From Clostridia bacterium (lineage in GTDB: Bacteria; Bacillota; Clostridia; Christensenellales; Aristaeellaceae), in NCBI GenBank assembly GCA_017430225.1, contig JAFRNK010000124.1:1-64000 (forward strand): DNA of 64,000 nt, read 5' to 3'. Below, one piece after another: positions 40,787 to 49,087 of the stretch (position 1 is its first letter; each line of letters starts with the position of its first letter). The position numbers were made by a program, and so were the translations under genes. The notes under the pieces were generated by a model, which saw nothing but the letters and a program-made list of their open reading frames with translations, was not told the DNA's origin and ran no database searches.

Positions 40787-41512
40787 ATGAAAAAGTTTCT
40801 CGCGATCATGCTGGCTGCCATGATGCTGCTGGCCGTGGCGGCGCCCGTACTGGCTGAGGGAGAGGTTTTCCTGTGGGACAACTTCGACGATCGTGATCCC
40901 AACGCGAAGCCCGACCTGGCTCCTAACGGCGCAAACCTCTGGTGGGACAACTGGGCTAACCTGCGCGCCAAGAACGAAGAAGGCGCCATCAAGCTGGACA
41001 TGCGTCCGAAGGCGTATGACTCCGAAGACTATGAGACCGAAGACGAATACTTTGCCCATGCCGCCGACTGGATGGCCAACTGGGGCGAAGCCGTGAACAT
41101 GTGGGCGCTGGACGGCATCTCCTTCTGCAAGTACCTGAACATCCGCATCAAGGGTGCTGAGGGCGGCGAAGAAAAGAAGCTGATCATGGACTGGCATCCC
41201 GAAGACAGCAAGTTCTATGCCGCGCGCTTCTGCGATCTGGTGCTGGCTGACGGCAGCCATCCCGTGATCACCACCGATTGGCAGGATCTGGTCATCGATC
41301 TGGAAGCTTCCGGTTTCCCGGGAATGACCAACGCCTTCCATATCCGCGCTTTCGCGAAGTGCGTCATCTGGTTGGATGAGATCTCCTTCTCCGAGGCGGT
41401 TGCTCCCATCGATGCAACCAGCGGCGAAACCATCCTGGCCGGCATGACCCTGCCCGAGACCGGCAAGCCCGGCGATCTGCCCATCAAGGATTATCTGGCG
41501 GGCCTCGAATAA
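40787..41512 (+). CDS. Secreted protein, probable carbohydrate-binding beta-sandwich
   Basis: A 241-aa protein with a typical signal peptide (about residues 1-23, APVLAEGE) and an aromatic-rich, acidic mature part (VFLWDNFDDRDPNAKPDLAP, WWDNWANL, MDWHPEDSKF, VIDLEASGFPGM) resembling CBM/CIA30-like galactose-binding folds. No catalytic motif or anchor is seen. Shine-Dalgarno GAGGAGG. A single-gene unit with a consensus promoter, operator and terminator, divergent from the GH49-like operon. It probably captures the same glycan at the cell surface or in the medium. Function is inferred from context. Confidence 0.75.
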   Translation: MKKFLAIMLAAMMLLAVAAPVLAEGEVFLWDNFDDRDPNAKPDLAPNGANLWWDNWANLRAKNEEGAIKLDMRPKAYDSEDYETEDEYFAHAADWMANWGEAVNMWALDGISFCKYLNIRIKGAEGGEEKKLIMDWHPEDSKFYAARFCDLVLADGSHPVITTDWQDLVIDLEASGFPGMTNAFHIRAFAKCVIWLDEISFSEAVAPIDATSGETILAGMTLPETGKPGDLPIKDYLAGLE

Positions 41513-41528
41513 TCTTCTGACTGAAAAC

Positions 41529-41564
41529 GGCGGAGACAAGCGCATTGCCTCCGCCTCTTTTTTT
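41529..41564 (+). terminator. Rho-independent terminator
   Basis: GGCGGAG (41529-41535) pairs with CTCCGCC (41549-41555), followed by TCTTTTTTT. Ends the secreted binding-protein transcript. Confidence 0.9.
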
Positions 41565-41574
41565 GCTCCGGATA

Positions 41575-41603
41575 TTGCGAACGTGTGAAAAAAAGTGTAA
41601 ACT
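41575..41603 (+). promoter_or_regulatory. Promoter of the LacI regulator gene
   Basis: TTGCGA (41575-41580), 17-nt spacer, TAAACT (41598-41603). No copy of the GTTTAgcgtTAAAC operator is nearby, so autorepression is not evident. Confidence 0.6.
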
Positions 41604-41668
41604 AACCACACCCGGAATGGGCTGAAAGCCGCATCAGGGAAGCATTCTGCCGTTATATGGAGACAGCC

Positions 41669-42685
41669 ATGGTCACTTTGAAGGATATCGCCGCTGAAGC
41701 GGGGGTCAGTATTACCACCGTATCCAACGTGGTGCATAACAGGAAAAGCCGCGTTTCACCCGAACTGGTCGCGAAGATCTGGAAGATCATCGAGCGGGAG
41801 CATTACGTGCCGAGTATGTCGGCGCGTTCGCTGGCCAACGACCAGTCATGCATTATCGGGGTCATCACGCATCTGACCCCGCAGAATACGGGCAGTACCG
41901 TAGGCGACCCGTTCCTGAGTTCTTTTGTGGACAGCATTGAAAAACAGACCCGCGACGAAGGGTATTATCTGATGATCCGCGCGGTGGAAGAGGCGAAGGA
42001 GCTTTCAGCCCTCAGCCGGAGCTGGCGCCTGTCCGGCCTGATCCTTACCGGCATGTTCCAGGACGATTTTTTCCGTACGACGAAAGAGCTTGGCATACCC
42101 TATGTCCTGATCGACAGCTATGTGGACGACCCTGACGCCTGCTGTGTAGGCCTGGAGGACGAGAAGGGCGGCTATATCGCCACTAAGCACCTTCTGGAGA
42201 ACGGGCACCGCGTCATTGCGTTCGCTTCCCCGTCGGTCCGGCCGGGCGGCGTTATCGAAAAACGCCTGATCGGCTACCGCCGTGCCTTGGCGGAATACGG
42301 GATTTCTTACGATCCGTCCCTTGTGTTCACGCAGGAGATCTCCGTAGAGGAAGGCAAACAGCTCGGCCGGCTGCTGGCGGCCAAAAAGGAAATCACGGGC
42401 ATTTTTGCTTCCGCCGATATCCTGGCGGCGGGGATCATGGCAGGGCTCAGCGAAAGCGACGTATCGGTCCCGCAGGACAAATCGGTCGTCGGCTTTGACG
42501 ATCTCTATCTGTCGCAGCTGACGATCCCGGGCCTGACCACTATTCATCAGGACGCTGGCCAGAAAGGTATCCTGGCGACGGAGATGCTCCTCAAACAGTT
42601 GCGGCGCGAACCCATCGCGGAAAAGAACATCATCCTCCCGGTTCATCTGGTCAAACGCGGGAGCGTGCAGCCGCCAAAACGATAA
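41669..42685 (+). CDS. LacI family transcriptional regulator
   Basis: A 338-aa repressor: N-terminal LacI helix-turn-helix VTLKDIAAEAGVSITTVSNV, hinge SMSARSLAN, and a periplasmic-binding-like effector domain (about 60-335, with GFDDLYLSQLTIPGLTTIHQ). ATG 41669 is chosen because GGAG lies 6 nt upstream and the family starts at MxTLKDIA; an ATG at 41657 is possible. It sits at the centre of a set of three identical palindromic operators and is the obvious candidate to bind them, repressing until an alpha-glucoside-type inducer appears. Confidence 0.95.
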   Translation: MVTLKDIAAEAGVSITTVSNVVHNRKSRVSPELVAKIWKIIEREHYVPSMSARSLANDQSCIIGVITHLTPQNTGSTVGDPFLSSFVDSIEKQTRDEGYYLMIRAVEEAKELSALSRSWRLSGLILTGMFQDDFFRTTKELGIPYVLIDSYVDDPDACCVGLEDEKGGYIATKHLLENGHRVIAFASPSVRPGGVIEKRLIGYRRALAEYGISYDPSLVFTQEISVEEGKQLGRLLAAKKEITGIFASADILAAGIMAGLSESDVSVPQDKSVVGFDDLYLSQLTIPGLTTIHQDAGQKGILATEMLLKQLRREPIAEKNIILPVHLVKRGSVQPPKR

Positions 42686-42701
42686 AGAACAAAAAAACTA
42701 A

Positions 42702-42727
42702 CGGCCCGGAGCAATTGCTCCGGGCCG
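42702..42727. terminator. Bidirectional terminator between lacI and the GH65 genes
   Basis: A perfect 26-bp palindrome (CGGCCCGGAGCAA and its complement). A T-rich tail TTAGTTTTTTT follows on the minus strand; on the plus strand the tail GGCTTGTATTT is weaker. Confidence 0.88.
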
Positions 42728-42742
42728 GCTTGTATTTCTGAT

Positions 42743-44899
42743 TTACAATGTGCGGATCGTTCCGCCGTCGTGAGTGACTTCGACCGTCATCCGCCTGCCG
42801 CCTGCGGTGATGGGGAAGGTAAGGCAGGAAATCTGGCGGGGCAGGTTCGGATGCAGTTCCGGGATGCCGTTTCGCACCTGCAGGCCGGCAAAGCCCAAAG
42901 CAGCGATCATCCAGGCGCCGCCGTTGGAGGCCGGATGGGTGCCGCCGATATAGATTTCGCCTGCCCACTGTTTTCCGCCGCCGGTCACATCGATTTCGGC
43001 AGTTTTCATAAACAGGCGCCAAGCCTCGTCCAGACGCCCGATGCGGCAGGCGGTCAGCGCGTACATACAGGCGGACAGACTGGAACCGTGTTCGGTGCGC
43101 GGCTCGTAGTAGGCCCAGTTTGCGGCGACTTCCTGATCGGTGAAATCCTCAGGAAACAGCGCCATCATGGCGATCACGTCCGCTTGCTTGATGATCTGCG
43201 TGGTCCCGGCGACGCCGTGGTCGCCGCCCCAGTATTCTCTCGGGTCGCACAGGCGGCCGCGCACCGTTTCCAGGGAGCAATCCTCCAGGTCAAAGTATCC
43301 GTCGAACTGCTCGATGACGCCGTTCTTCCGCCTCGGCCCCCGGATGCAGCTGGCTGCGTCGGACAGCAGGGTCCAGTCCTTTTCATAGTCCATTTCCCGG
43401 AGCAGCGCTGCAAGGAATCCTGGATCGTCGGCAAAGATCTGCTCCAGACTCAGAGCGCTTTCCAGGCAGGAACGGATCATATGGTTGGTAAAGGCGTTGT
43501 TGGTCACCCGCTCATGGTATTCGTCCGGGCCGATCACGTCTGCGAAATCGATCTCCCGCTGATCCAGACGGACGTTTGCCCGGGAAAGGCAGAAGCGCGC
43601 GCATTCCAGGATCACCTTCGCGCCGCCCTCCTCGAGCAGTGTGCGGTCGCCGGTGATCGCATAATACTGGCGCAGGGCGTACGCTATGTCGGCGCTGATG
43701 TGGATCTGCTTGTCTCTGAAATAGGTGCGCACGGGTCGATGGGTGAAGACGTCGACCACGTTGAAATTGGTGCAGCCTTCCGCACCGCCCTCCTGGCTTT
43801 CCCAGGCGTAGAAGGCGCCGCGGTACCCGTACTCCGCGGCTTTTTTGAGCGCGCCGGGCAGCGTCTCAATGCGGTAGCGCAGCAGCGAGCGAGCGATTTC
43901 GGGCTGCGTATACACGAACATCGGGAAGAAAAAGATTTCCGAGTCCCAGAAGATCGCGCCTTTGTAGGTCTGGCCGGACAGGCCGCGCGCCGGGATGGAC
44001 ATGCTGATGGCGTGCCTCGGCGCGACGCAGTTCAGATGGTACTGGCTGGCATGAAGGGCGAGCGCGGCCTCGTCGCTGCCTTCGAGACTGATTTCCGAGC
44101 GTTCGCGGATCTCGTCCCAGGCGGAGATGTGCCGGGCTTTCAGCTGGTTATAACCCGTCAAATCACGCACGTGCGTGCATCTTTCGAGGGGATCTGTGGT
44201 ATCCTCGGACGTATGGACTGCGGCAAAGATGTCCAGGGTCAGGGTCTGGCCTTTCCTGACAGGACAGCACAGCAGGCGGAAAACGCCTGTTCCGTCCTGT
44301 ATCCGGCTCTCCTCAGCCTCGAAGTCTTTTTGGATATATTGAGATACGGCGACTTTGATCCCCTTCTGGCCGGTGATTGCCTGTACGGTCAGGACGTCGC
44401 CCTGTCCGAATTGGAAATCAAACAGATGCGGCCCGTTTATATCCCAGATGTCTGTAGAAATACCGGCGCGGATGGTGAGTTCGCCGTCCTCATGGGCGGT
44501 CACCTGATAACGGTCTGCCAGCAGATGACATAGCGGCATGTACGCGAAGCGTTCGCTGCGGACGGTGATCGGCCCGAAATCCGTTTCCCTGCGGTATATG
44601 CCGGACCGGTAGTCCAGCTCGCAGAGATGGGCTTCATGCGGCTTCGGGCCCAGAGCGTATTCCCGGCCGTTGAAAGCGGTCCGGACAAACAGGCAGTTCG
44701 GGGCGTTCACCGGCTCGCGCCAGCGGTCCCGGTACTGATCGTACACACCAGCCAGGGTAATGGCGGGAAAGAGTTCGCTGCCGGCTTCCTCAGGCACGCC
44801 CCGCAGCCCCATGAAACCGTTGGCGCAGAGGAAACGGTTGCCGTCAGAAGCAATGTCCGCGGGATCAAATCCGGTTTTTTCCAGAGTCCAAGTATCCAT
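42743..44899 (-). CDS. GH65 family disaccharide phosphorylase
   Basis: Inverting phosphorylase of alpha-glucobioses giving beta-glucose-1-phosphate. A 718-aa protein with an N-terminal beta-sandwich (1-250), an (alpha/alpha)6 barrel (about 270-650) and a small C-terminal beta domain. The general acid Glu460 lies in DVIGPDEYHERVTNNAF; FWDSEIFFFP, KQADV and YYEPRTEHGSSLS are family landmarks of the substrate and phosphate sites. The family includes maltose, trehalose, kojibiose and nigerose phosphorylases; specificity is not deducible. Last gene of the ABC-transporter operon, 15 nt after a second GH65. Confidence 0.92.
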   Translation of the reverse strand: MDTWTLEKTGFDPADIASDGNRFLCANGFMGLRGVPEEAGSELFPAITLAGVYDQYRDRWREPVNAPNCLFVRTAFNGREYALGPKPHEAHLCELDYRSGIYRRETDFGPITVRSERFAYMPLCHLLADRYQVTAHEDGELTIRAGISTDIWDINGPHLFDFQFGQGDVLTVQAITGQKGIKVAVSQYIQKDFEAEESRIQDGTGVFRLLCCPVRKGQTLTLDIFAAVHTSEDTTDPLERCTHVRDLTGYNQLKARHISAWDEIRERSEISLEGSDEAALALHASQYHLNCVAPRHAISMSIPARGLSGQTYKGAIFWDSEIFFFPMFVYTQPEIARSLLRYRIETLPGALKKAAEYGYRGAFYAWESQEGGAEGCTNFNVVDVFTHRPVRTYFRDKQIHISADIAYALRQYYAITGDRTLLEEGGAKVILECARFCLSRANVRLDQREIDFADVIGPDEYHERVTNNAFTNHMIRSCLESALSLEQIFADDPGFLAALLREMDYEKDWTLLSDAASCIRGPRRKNGVIEQFDGYFDLEDCSLETVRGRLCDPREYWGGDHGVAGTTQIIKQADVIAMMALFPEDFTDQEVAANWAYYEPRTEHGSSLSACMYALTACRIGRLDEAWRLFMKTAEIDVTGGGKQWAGEIYIGGTHPASNGGAWMIAALGFAGLQVRNGIPELHPNLPRQISCLTFPITAGGRRMTVEVTHDGGTIRTL

Positions 44900-44914
44900 A
44901 GAAATCCTTCCAGA

Positions 44915-47206
44915 TCAGTACAGCGCGGGTACGAAGAGTTCGCTGCCATCCAGCGTATGGGGTTCCTGATAAATCTGTACTTCCAACGGTGCGCCTTCCG
45001 CGACGTGGAAAACGGTGCCTTCACGGGTCATGCGCACGCTGACCACGCGGCCGCGGTACATGACGGAAAAGCTGAGCTGCTTCCAGCGTTCCGGCATACG
45101 CGGCGCGAAGCGGATGACGTTTCCGTCGCTGCGCAGGCCCGCGAAGCCGTACACGATATTGGCCCAGGCCATCGCGATGCTCGTCACGTGCAGGCCTTCG
45201 CGCGTATTGCGGTTGTAATTGTCCAGATCCAGGCGCGTCGCGTAGCCGAAGAAGCGGACCGCGTCGTCCATCTTTCCCAGCTCGGCTGCCAGGACCGAAT
45301 GGATGGACGGCGACAGGGATGATTCGTGGATCGTCCTTGGCTCATAGAAATCGTAATTGACGCGTTTGGCCTGATCGCTGAAGGACGAGTTGTACAGGTA
45401 CATCATCATCAGTACGTCCGGCTGCTTGATCATATCCGTACGGTAGATCCTGTCATACGACCAGTGTTCATACAGCGGGAATTCGCTCATGGGGATCGAA
45501 TTGACGTCGGTGTGGGGGAGGTTGAAGAACCCCTCGTGCTGTTCGATCAGCCCGTTCCCGTCCGACGGGATATACATCTGATCCGCGATTTCACGCCAGG
45601 TGGCGATTTCATCGTCAGCCAGGGAAGTCTTGCCTGCAAGCGCCTGATAAGCGCCGGGCTTCTCCCGCTTCATCCTGGTGAGGGCCTCGGCGGCGAGGGC
45701 GAGCGTGCGCATGCCCATATAGTTGGTATAGGCGTTGTTATTGACCATCATATGGAATTCGTCCGGTCCCATCACGCCGTAAAAACCGTATTTCCCCGTC
45801 ATGGCGCTTTTCGCGACACGGCTGGCCATGAAACGGGCGATCTGCAGCAGCATTTCCGCGCCGTAATCCCACAGGAAGGCTTCGTCGCCGGTGACGTGCA
45901 CGTAGTGCCAGATGCCGTAAGCGACGGCGGTGCTGGGCTGGAGCTGGAGGCTGGCGTGCTGCCAGAGGGAACAGGCCTCATCGCCGTTGATGGTGGCGAT
46001 CGGATAGCACGCGCCTTTGCAGTCCAGCATTTTCGCCCGTTCCAGGGCCATCGGCAGGGTATTGTACCTGAACAGCAGCAGGCCCCTGGCGGCTTCCGGA
46101 TTCGTGAACAGGTAGAAGGGAAGGCAGCAGGATTCCGTATCCCAGAAGGCGTGGCCGTTATAGGCTTCGCCCGTCATGCCTTTCGCGCCGATATTGTGGC
46201 GCATGCTGCCGCCGTTGTATGTCTGTGCCAGCTGGAAGCTGCAGAAGCGGATGCCCTGCTGTTCGGCGGCGACGGCGGCTTCTGTATCAGCCCCGGAGGC
46301 CTCGATGCTGATATCCGAGGTGCGCCAGTAGACGTCCCAGTAGGATTTCTGCGCAAGCGCCGCTTCGTCCGGCGAAACGCGTTCACATTCCGTGACGGCG
46401 TCCAGGCCCTGCTTCCACAGCACCTCGCCTGTTTCGCCGGTGAAAAGGATCACCGCGCGTTTATCGACGGAGCAGGCTTCGCCTTGTTTTAGTTCCAGGA
46501 TGCCGCGCTGCACGGCGGTCATGCCGTCCGCTTCGGCGGTGCCGGGCAGGTTCGTCAGCGCCGCGGCGAACATCTCCTGGCCGGAGGACGCGCACCTCGC
46601 CTGCAGCATCAGGCGGCCGGGCGCTGCTTCCGCGCGAGCCGGTTCCCAGAAGCATTTCCGGTAGCCATGATGGGTCACGTCAAAGGACAGAGATGAAGCG
46701 ACACTGACCTTGCCCGAAAAGTTCAGCGCTTCAAACGTGATGCGCTGGTATGCCCTTTCGCGGTGCTCCATGTCCATCAGGCGCAGGAAGGTGAGGCGCA
46801 GTTCCTTGCCGGAGGCGGTGCGCCAGACAAAGCTTCGGGTCAGGGTACCGGACCGCATGTCCAGTTCCCGGCGGAAATCGCGAAACTGCACCCGGCCGAG
46901 ATCCAGCTTCTCCCCGTCCAGGGTGATCTCCGTCATCAGCCATTCAGCCGAGGGAATCATGAAGTGCGTTTTATCGATGATGCCGCGGTAGGACCGGTCG
47001 ATCGGCAGGACGGCATACACGCCGTTGGCATAGGCGCCGCGGAGGCTGTCGACGCTGCCGCCTTCGTCAAAGCAGCCACGCACCCCCATGGACTCGTTCG
47101 CCAGGGAGAATACCGATTCGCTGACCTGCGAATAAGCGGGGTCAAAGCCCTCTTCGACGATCTTCCAGGGATCTACTTTGAAATAAAAATCTGCAGCTTT
47201 TGCCAT
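44915..47206 (-). CDS. GH65 family disaccharide phosphorylase, second paralogue
   Basis: A 763-aa GH65 protein, clearly diverged from its neighbour. General acid Glu483 in GVMGPDEFHMMVNNNAYTN, FWDTESCCLPFYLF, KQPDVLMMMYLY and YEPRTIHESSLSPS. ATG 47206 follows a GAGGGTGAG ribosome binding site; a longer frame to 47251 overlaps the permease gene. Two adjacent, unlike GH65 enzymes suggest two linkage types or chain lengths are processed. Beta-glucose-1-phosphate formed here would go to PgmB, encoded in the same regulon. Confidence 0.92.
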   Translation of the reverse strand: MAKAADFYFKVDPWKIVEEGFDPAYSQVSESVFSLANESMGVRGCFDEGGSVDSLRGAYANGVYAVLPIDRSYRGIIDKTHFMIPSAEWLMTEITLDGEKLDLGRVQFRDFRRELDMRSGTLTRSFVWRTASGKELRLTFLRLMDMEHRERAYQRITFEALNFSGKVSVASSLSFDVTHHGYRKCFWEPARAEAAPGRLMLQARCASSGQEMFAAALTNLPGTAEADGMTAVQRGILELKQGEACSVDKRAVILFTGETGEVLWKQGLDAVTECERVSPDEAALAQKSYWDVYWRTSDISIEASGADTEAAVAAEQQGIRFCSFQLAQTYNGGSMRHNIGAKGMTGEAYNGHAFWDTESCCLPFYLFTNPEAARGLLLFRYNTLPMALERAKMLDCKGACYPIATINGDEACSLWQHASLQLQPSTAVAYGIWHYVHVTGDEAFLWDYGAEMLLQIARFMASRVAKSAMTGKYGFYGVMGPDEFHMMVNNNAYTNYMGMRTLALAAEALTRMKREKPGAYQALAGKTSLADDEIATWREIADQMYIPSDGNGLIEQHEGFFNLPHTDVNSIPMSEFPLYEHWSYDRIYRTDMIKQPDVLMMMYLYNSSFSDQAKRVNYDFYEPRTIHESSLSPSIHSVLAAELGKMDDAVRFFGYATRLDLDNYNRNTREGLHVTSIAMAWANIVYGFAGLRSDGNVIRFAPRMPERWKQLSFSVMYRGRVVSVRMTREGTVFHVAEGAPLEVQIYQEPHTLDGSELFVPALY

Positions 47207-47222
47207 ACGCTCACCCTCTCGC

Positions 47223-48092
47223 TCAGCCCTTGATGCCGACAGAAACGGCATTCTCAGTCAGCTGTTTCTGGAATATGAAGAACAGGATGATGGGCGGGAT
47301 CATGGCGAATACCACAGACCGCATCATGGCGTCGGCGTTGACGGTCTGCTCCGTGCTGAACACGAACAGGCGGACCATGACGGTCTGCTTGTCAGCGCCG
47401 CGCAGGACCAGGTAGGGCAGCAGGAAATCCGACCAGGCCGCGTTGACGGCGAAAATGGAGATGACCGCGCAGATCGGCTTGGACAGCGGCAGCACGATGT
47501 TGAAGAAGGTCTGCAGCTGGCTGCAGCCGTCGATTCGACTCGCCTCGATGATGGACGCGGGCAGCGTCTCGAAAAACTGCACGAACAGGATCACGTACAT
47601 GGCGTTTGCGCCGAAGGAGAGCCAGAGCGGGACGAAGGAATTGCCCAGGTGCAGCTTCTGGATGTTCATGAACAGCGGCACGATGCTGATAGTGGGCGGC
47701 ATCAGCAGGGAGAGCAGGACCAGCTTTTTCACGATGCTGTGCCCCTTCGGCTTCAGGATGCCGATCCCGTAGCCGAGCAGGCCGTTGAAGACCAGCGCGC
47801 AGAGCACGCTGCCCACTACGGAAATCAGCGAGTTCAGGTAGTTGCGGGCGATGCCGAGCTGGGACCAGGTGGTGGTGAAGGGTTCGAGGCTGAAGGACTG
47901 GGGTATGATGGACGTGCTGGAGACGAATTCCTTGAGGTTCTTGAAGCCGGCGAGCGTGACCCACACGAGCGGGAACACGGCGAGGACGACCATCAGGCAG
48001 CAGAGGATAATAATGAATCCGTACCCGGCCTTTACGGAGGGGGAGTGCATGTCGTATTCGCGAATCACGCCGGTGCGCAGGATCTTTTTCAT
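47223..48092 (-). CDS. Sugar ABC transporter permease, MalG type
   Basis: CUT1-family inner permease, 289 aa, six predicted membrane helices. The EAA loop that docks the ATPase is ASIIEASRIDGCSQLQTFF, followed by LPLSKP. Paired with the MalF-type gene 14 nt upstream. No ATP-binding subunit is encoded nearby; such importers commonly share an MsmX-type ATPase encoded elsewhere. Confidence 0.95.
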   Translation of the reverse strand: MKKILRTGVIREYDMHSPSVKAGYGFIIILCCLMVVLAVFPLVWVTLAGFKNLKEFVSSTSIIPQSFSLEPFTTTWSQLGIARNYLNSLISVVGSVLCALVFNGLLGYGIGILKPKGHSIVKKLVLLSLLMPPTISIVPLFMNIQKLHLGNSFVPLWLSFGANAMYVILFVQFFETLPASIIEASRIDGCSQLQTFFNIVLPLSKPICAVISIFAVNAAWSDFLLPYLVLRGADKQTVMVRLFVFSTEQTVNADAMMRSVVFAMIPPIILFFIFQKQLTENAVSVGIKG

Positions 48093-48106
48093 CTTCCCTC
48101 ACCCCC

Positions 48107-49015
48107 TCAGTCCCAGTCGGATTCTTTGCGGTTGAAGTAGGAATAGATCGCGGTCATGACCAGCAGGATCAGCGTCACGATCACCGCGACCGCGGAGGCT
48201 TTGCCGTAATTCATGGAGCCGCCGAAGGCGTACTGCCACATCAGCTGCATCAGGGAGAGGGAGGCGTTGTCCGGCCCGCCCTTGGTCAGCACCATGGGCT
48301 CGTACATGATCTGGAAAACGGAAATGATCTGCAGGATCAGCAGCGTTCCCGCCAGCTTGCGGATGGCCGGCAGCAGGATGTGGATGATCCTGTGCCATAC
48401 GGTCGCGCCGTCAATCGCCGCGGCTTCGTAAAGCTCAGGGCTGATGCTGGCCATGCCGGCCATGTATATCAGCGCGGTTGCGCCTGCTCCTTTCCAGGTC
48501 GCGATCAGGATGATGATGGGGATGACCCAGTCCGCCCGCGTGAGGTAGGACTGCGCGGAGACGCCGAGCCTGCTCAGAAGGATGTTCAGTACGCCTGATT
48601 TCTCGCCGGAAAAGAACGCGGACCACAGGATGATGACCGCGAGCCCGGGCAGCATGTTCGGTAGGTAGACCGCCGTCCTGAACAGGCTTTTCCCGCGGGT
48701 GGTTTCGCCGATCAGCATGGCGAGGATGACGGGCAGGGCAAAGCCGATCAGCAGGGACCAGAAGGTATAGGAAAAGGTATTGGCCAGGGCCTGAAGAAAG
48801 TCGTCTTTCCCGGTGACGCTGATGAAATTGCTGAAACCGATGAACTTGACCAGCTCTACGTTCCGGGTCTTGTACAGGCTCATCCGGATGCTTTCAAACA
48901 GCGGCTCCCAGACAAAGGAGGTCATCAGCAGCAGCCCGGGCAGCATGATCAGCCAGGACTGGATATTCCCCTTGATTTTCGCATGGGACCTGAGCAGGGC
49001 TTCAGGCTTGCTCAT
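48107..49015 (-). CDS. Sugar ABC transporter permease, MalF type
   Basis: CUT1-family permease, 302 aa, six predicted helices, with the EAA loop SPELYEAAAIDGATVWHRI and the MalF-type segment PMVLTKGGPDNAS. Forms a heterodimer with the MalG-type protein. It lies behind the binding-protein gene, separated by a hairpin that probably reduces permease expression relative to the binding protein. Confidence 0.95.
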   Translation of the reverse strand: MSKPEALLRSHAKIKGNIQSWLIMLPGLLLMTSFVWEPLFESIRMSLYKTRNVELVKFIGFSNFISVTGKDDFLQALANTFSYTFWSLLIGFALPVILAMLIGETTRGKSLFRTAVYLPNMLPGLAVIILWSAFFSGEKSGVLNILLSRLGVSAQSYLTRADWVIPIIILIATWKGAGATALIYMAGMASISPELYEAAAIDGATVWHRIIHILLPAIRKLAGTLLILQIISVFQIMYEPMVLTKGGPDNASLSLMQLMWQYAFGGSMNYGKASAVAVIVTLILLVMTAIYSYFNRKESDWD

Positions 49016-49033
49016 AAGGCGTACCTCCTATGA

Positions 49034-49073
49034 AAAACATGCCGGCAAAGCCAAACCTGGACCGGCATGTTTT
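49034..49073 (-). terminator. Leaky terminator hairpin between binding protein and permeases
   Basis: AAAACATGCCGG and CCGGCATGTTTT form a 12-bp stem with a 16-nt loop; TTTTTC follows on the minus strand. Such intercistronic hairpins favour expression of the binding protein over the permeases. Confidence 0.7.
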
Positions 49074-49087
49074 ACGGGTGATCTATA

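Noticed and set aside
42770..44533. A 587-codon plus-strand frame opposite the first GH65 gene
   Set aside because: Antisense shadow; GH65 landmarks on the minus strand are unambiguous.
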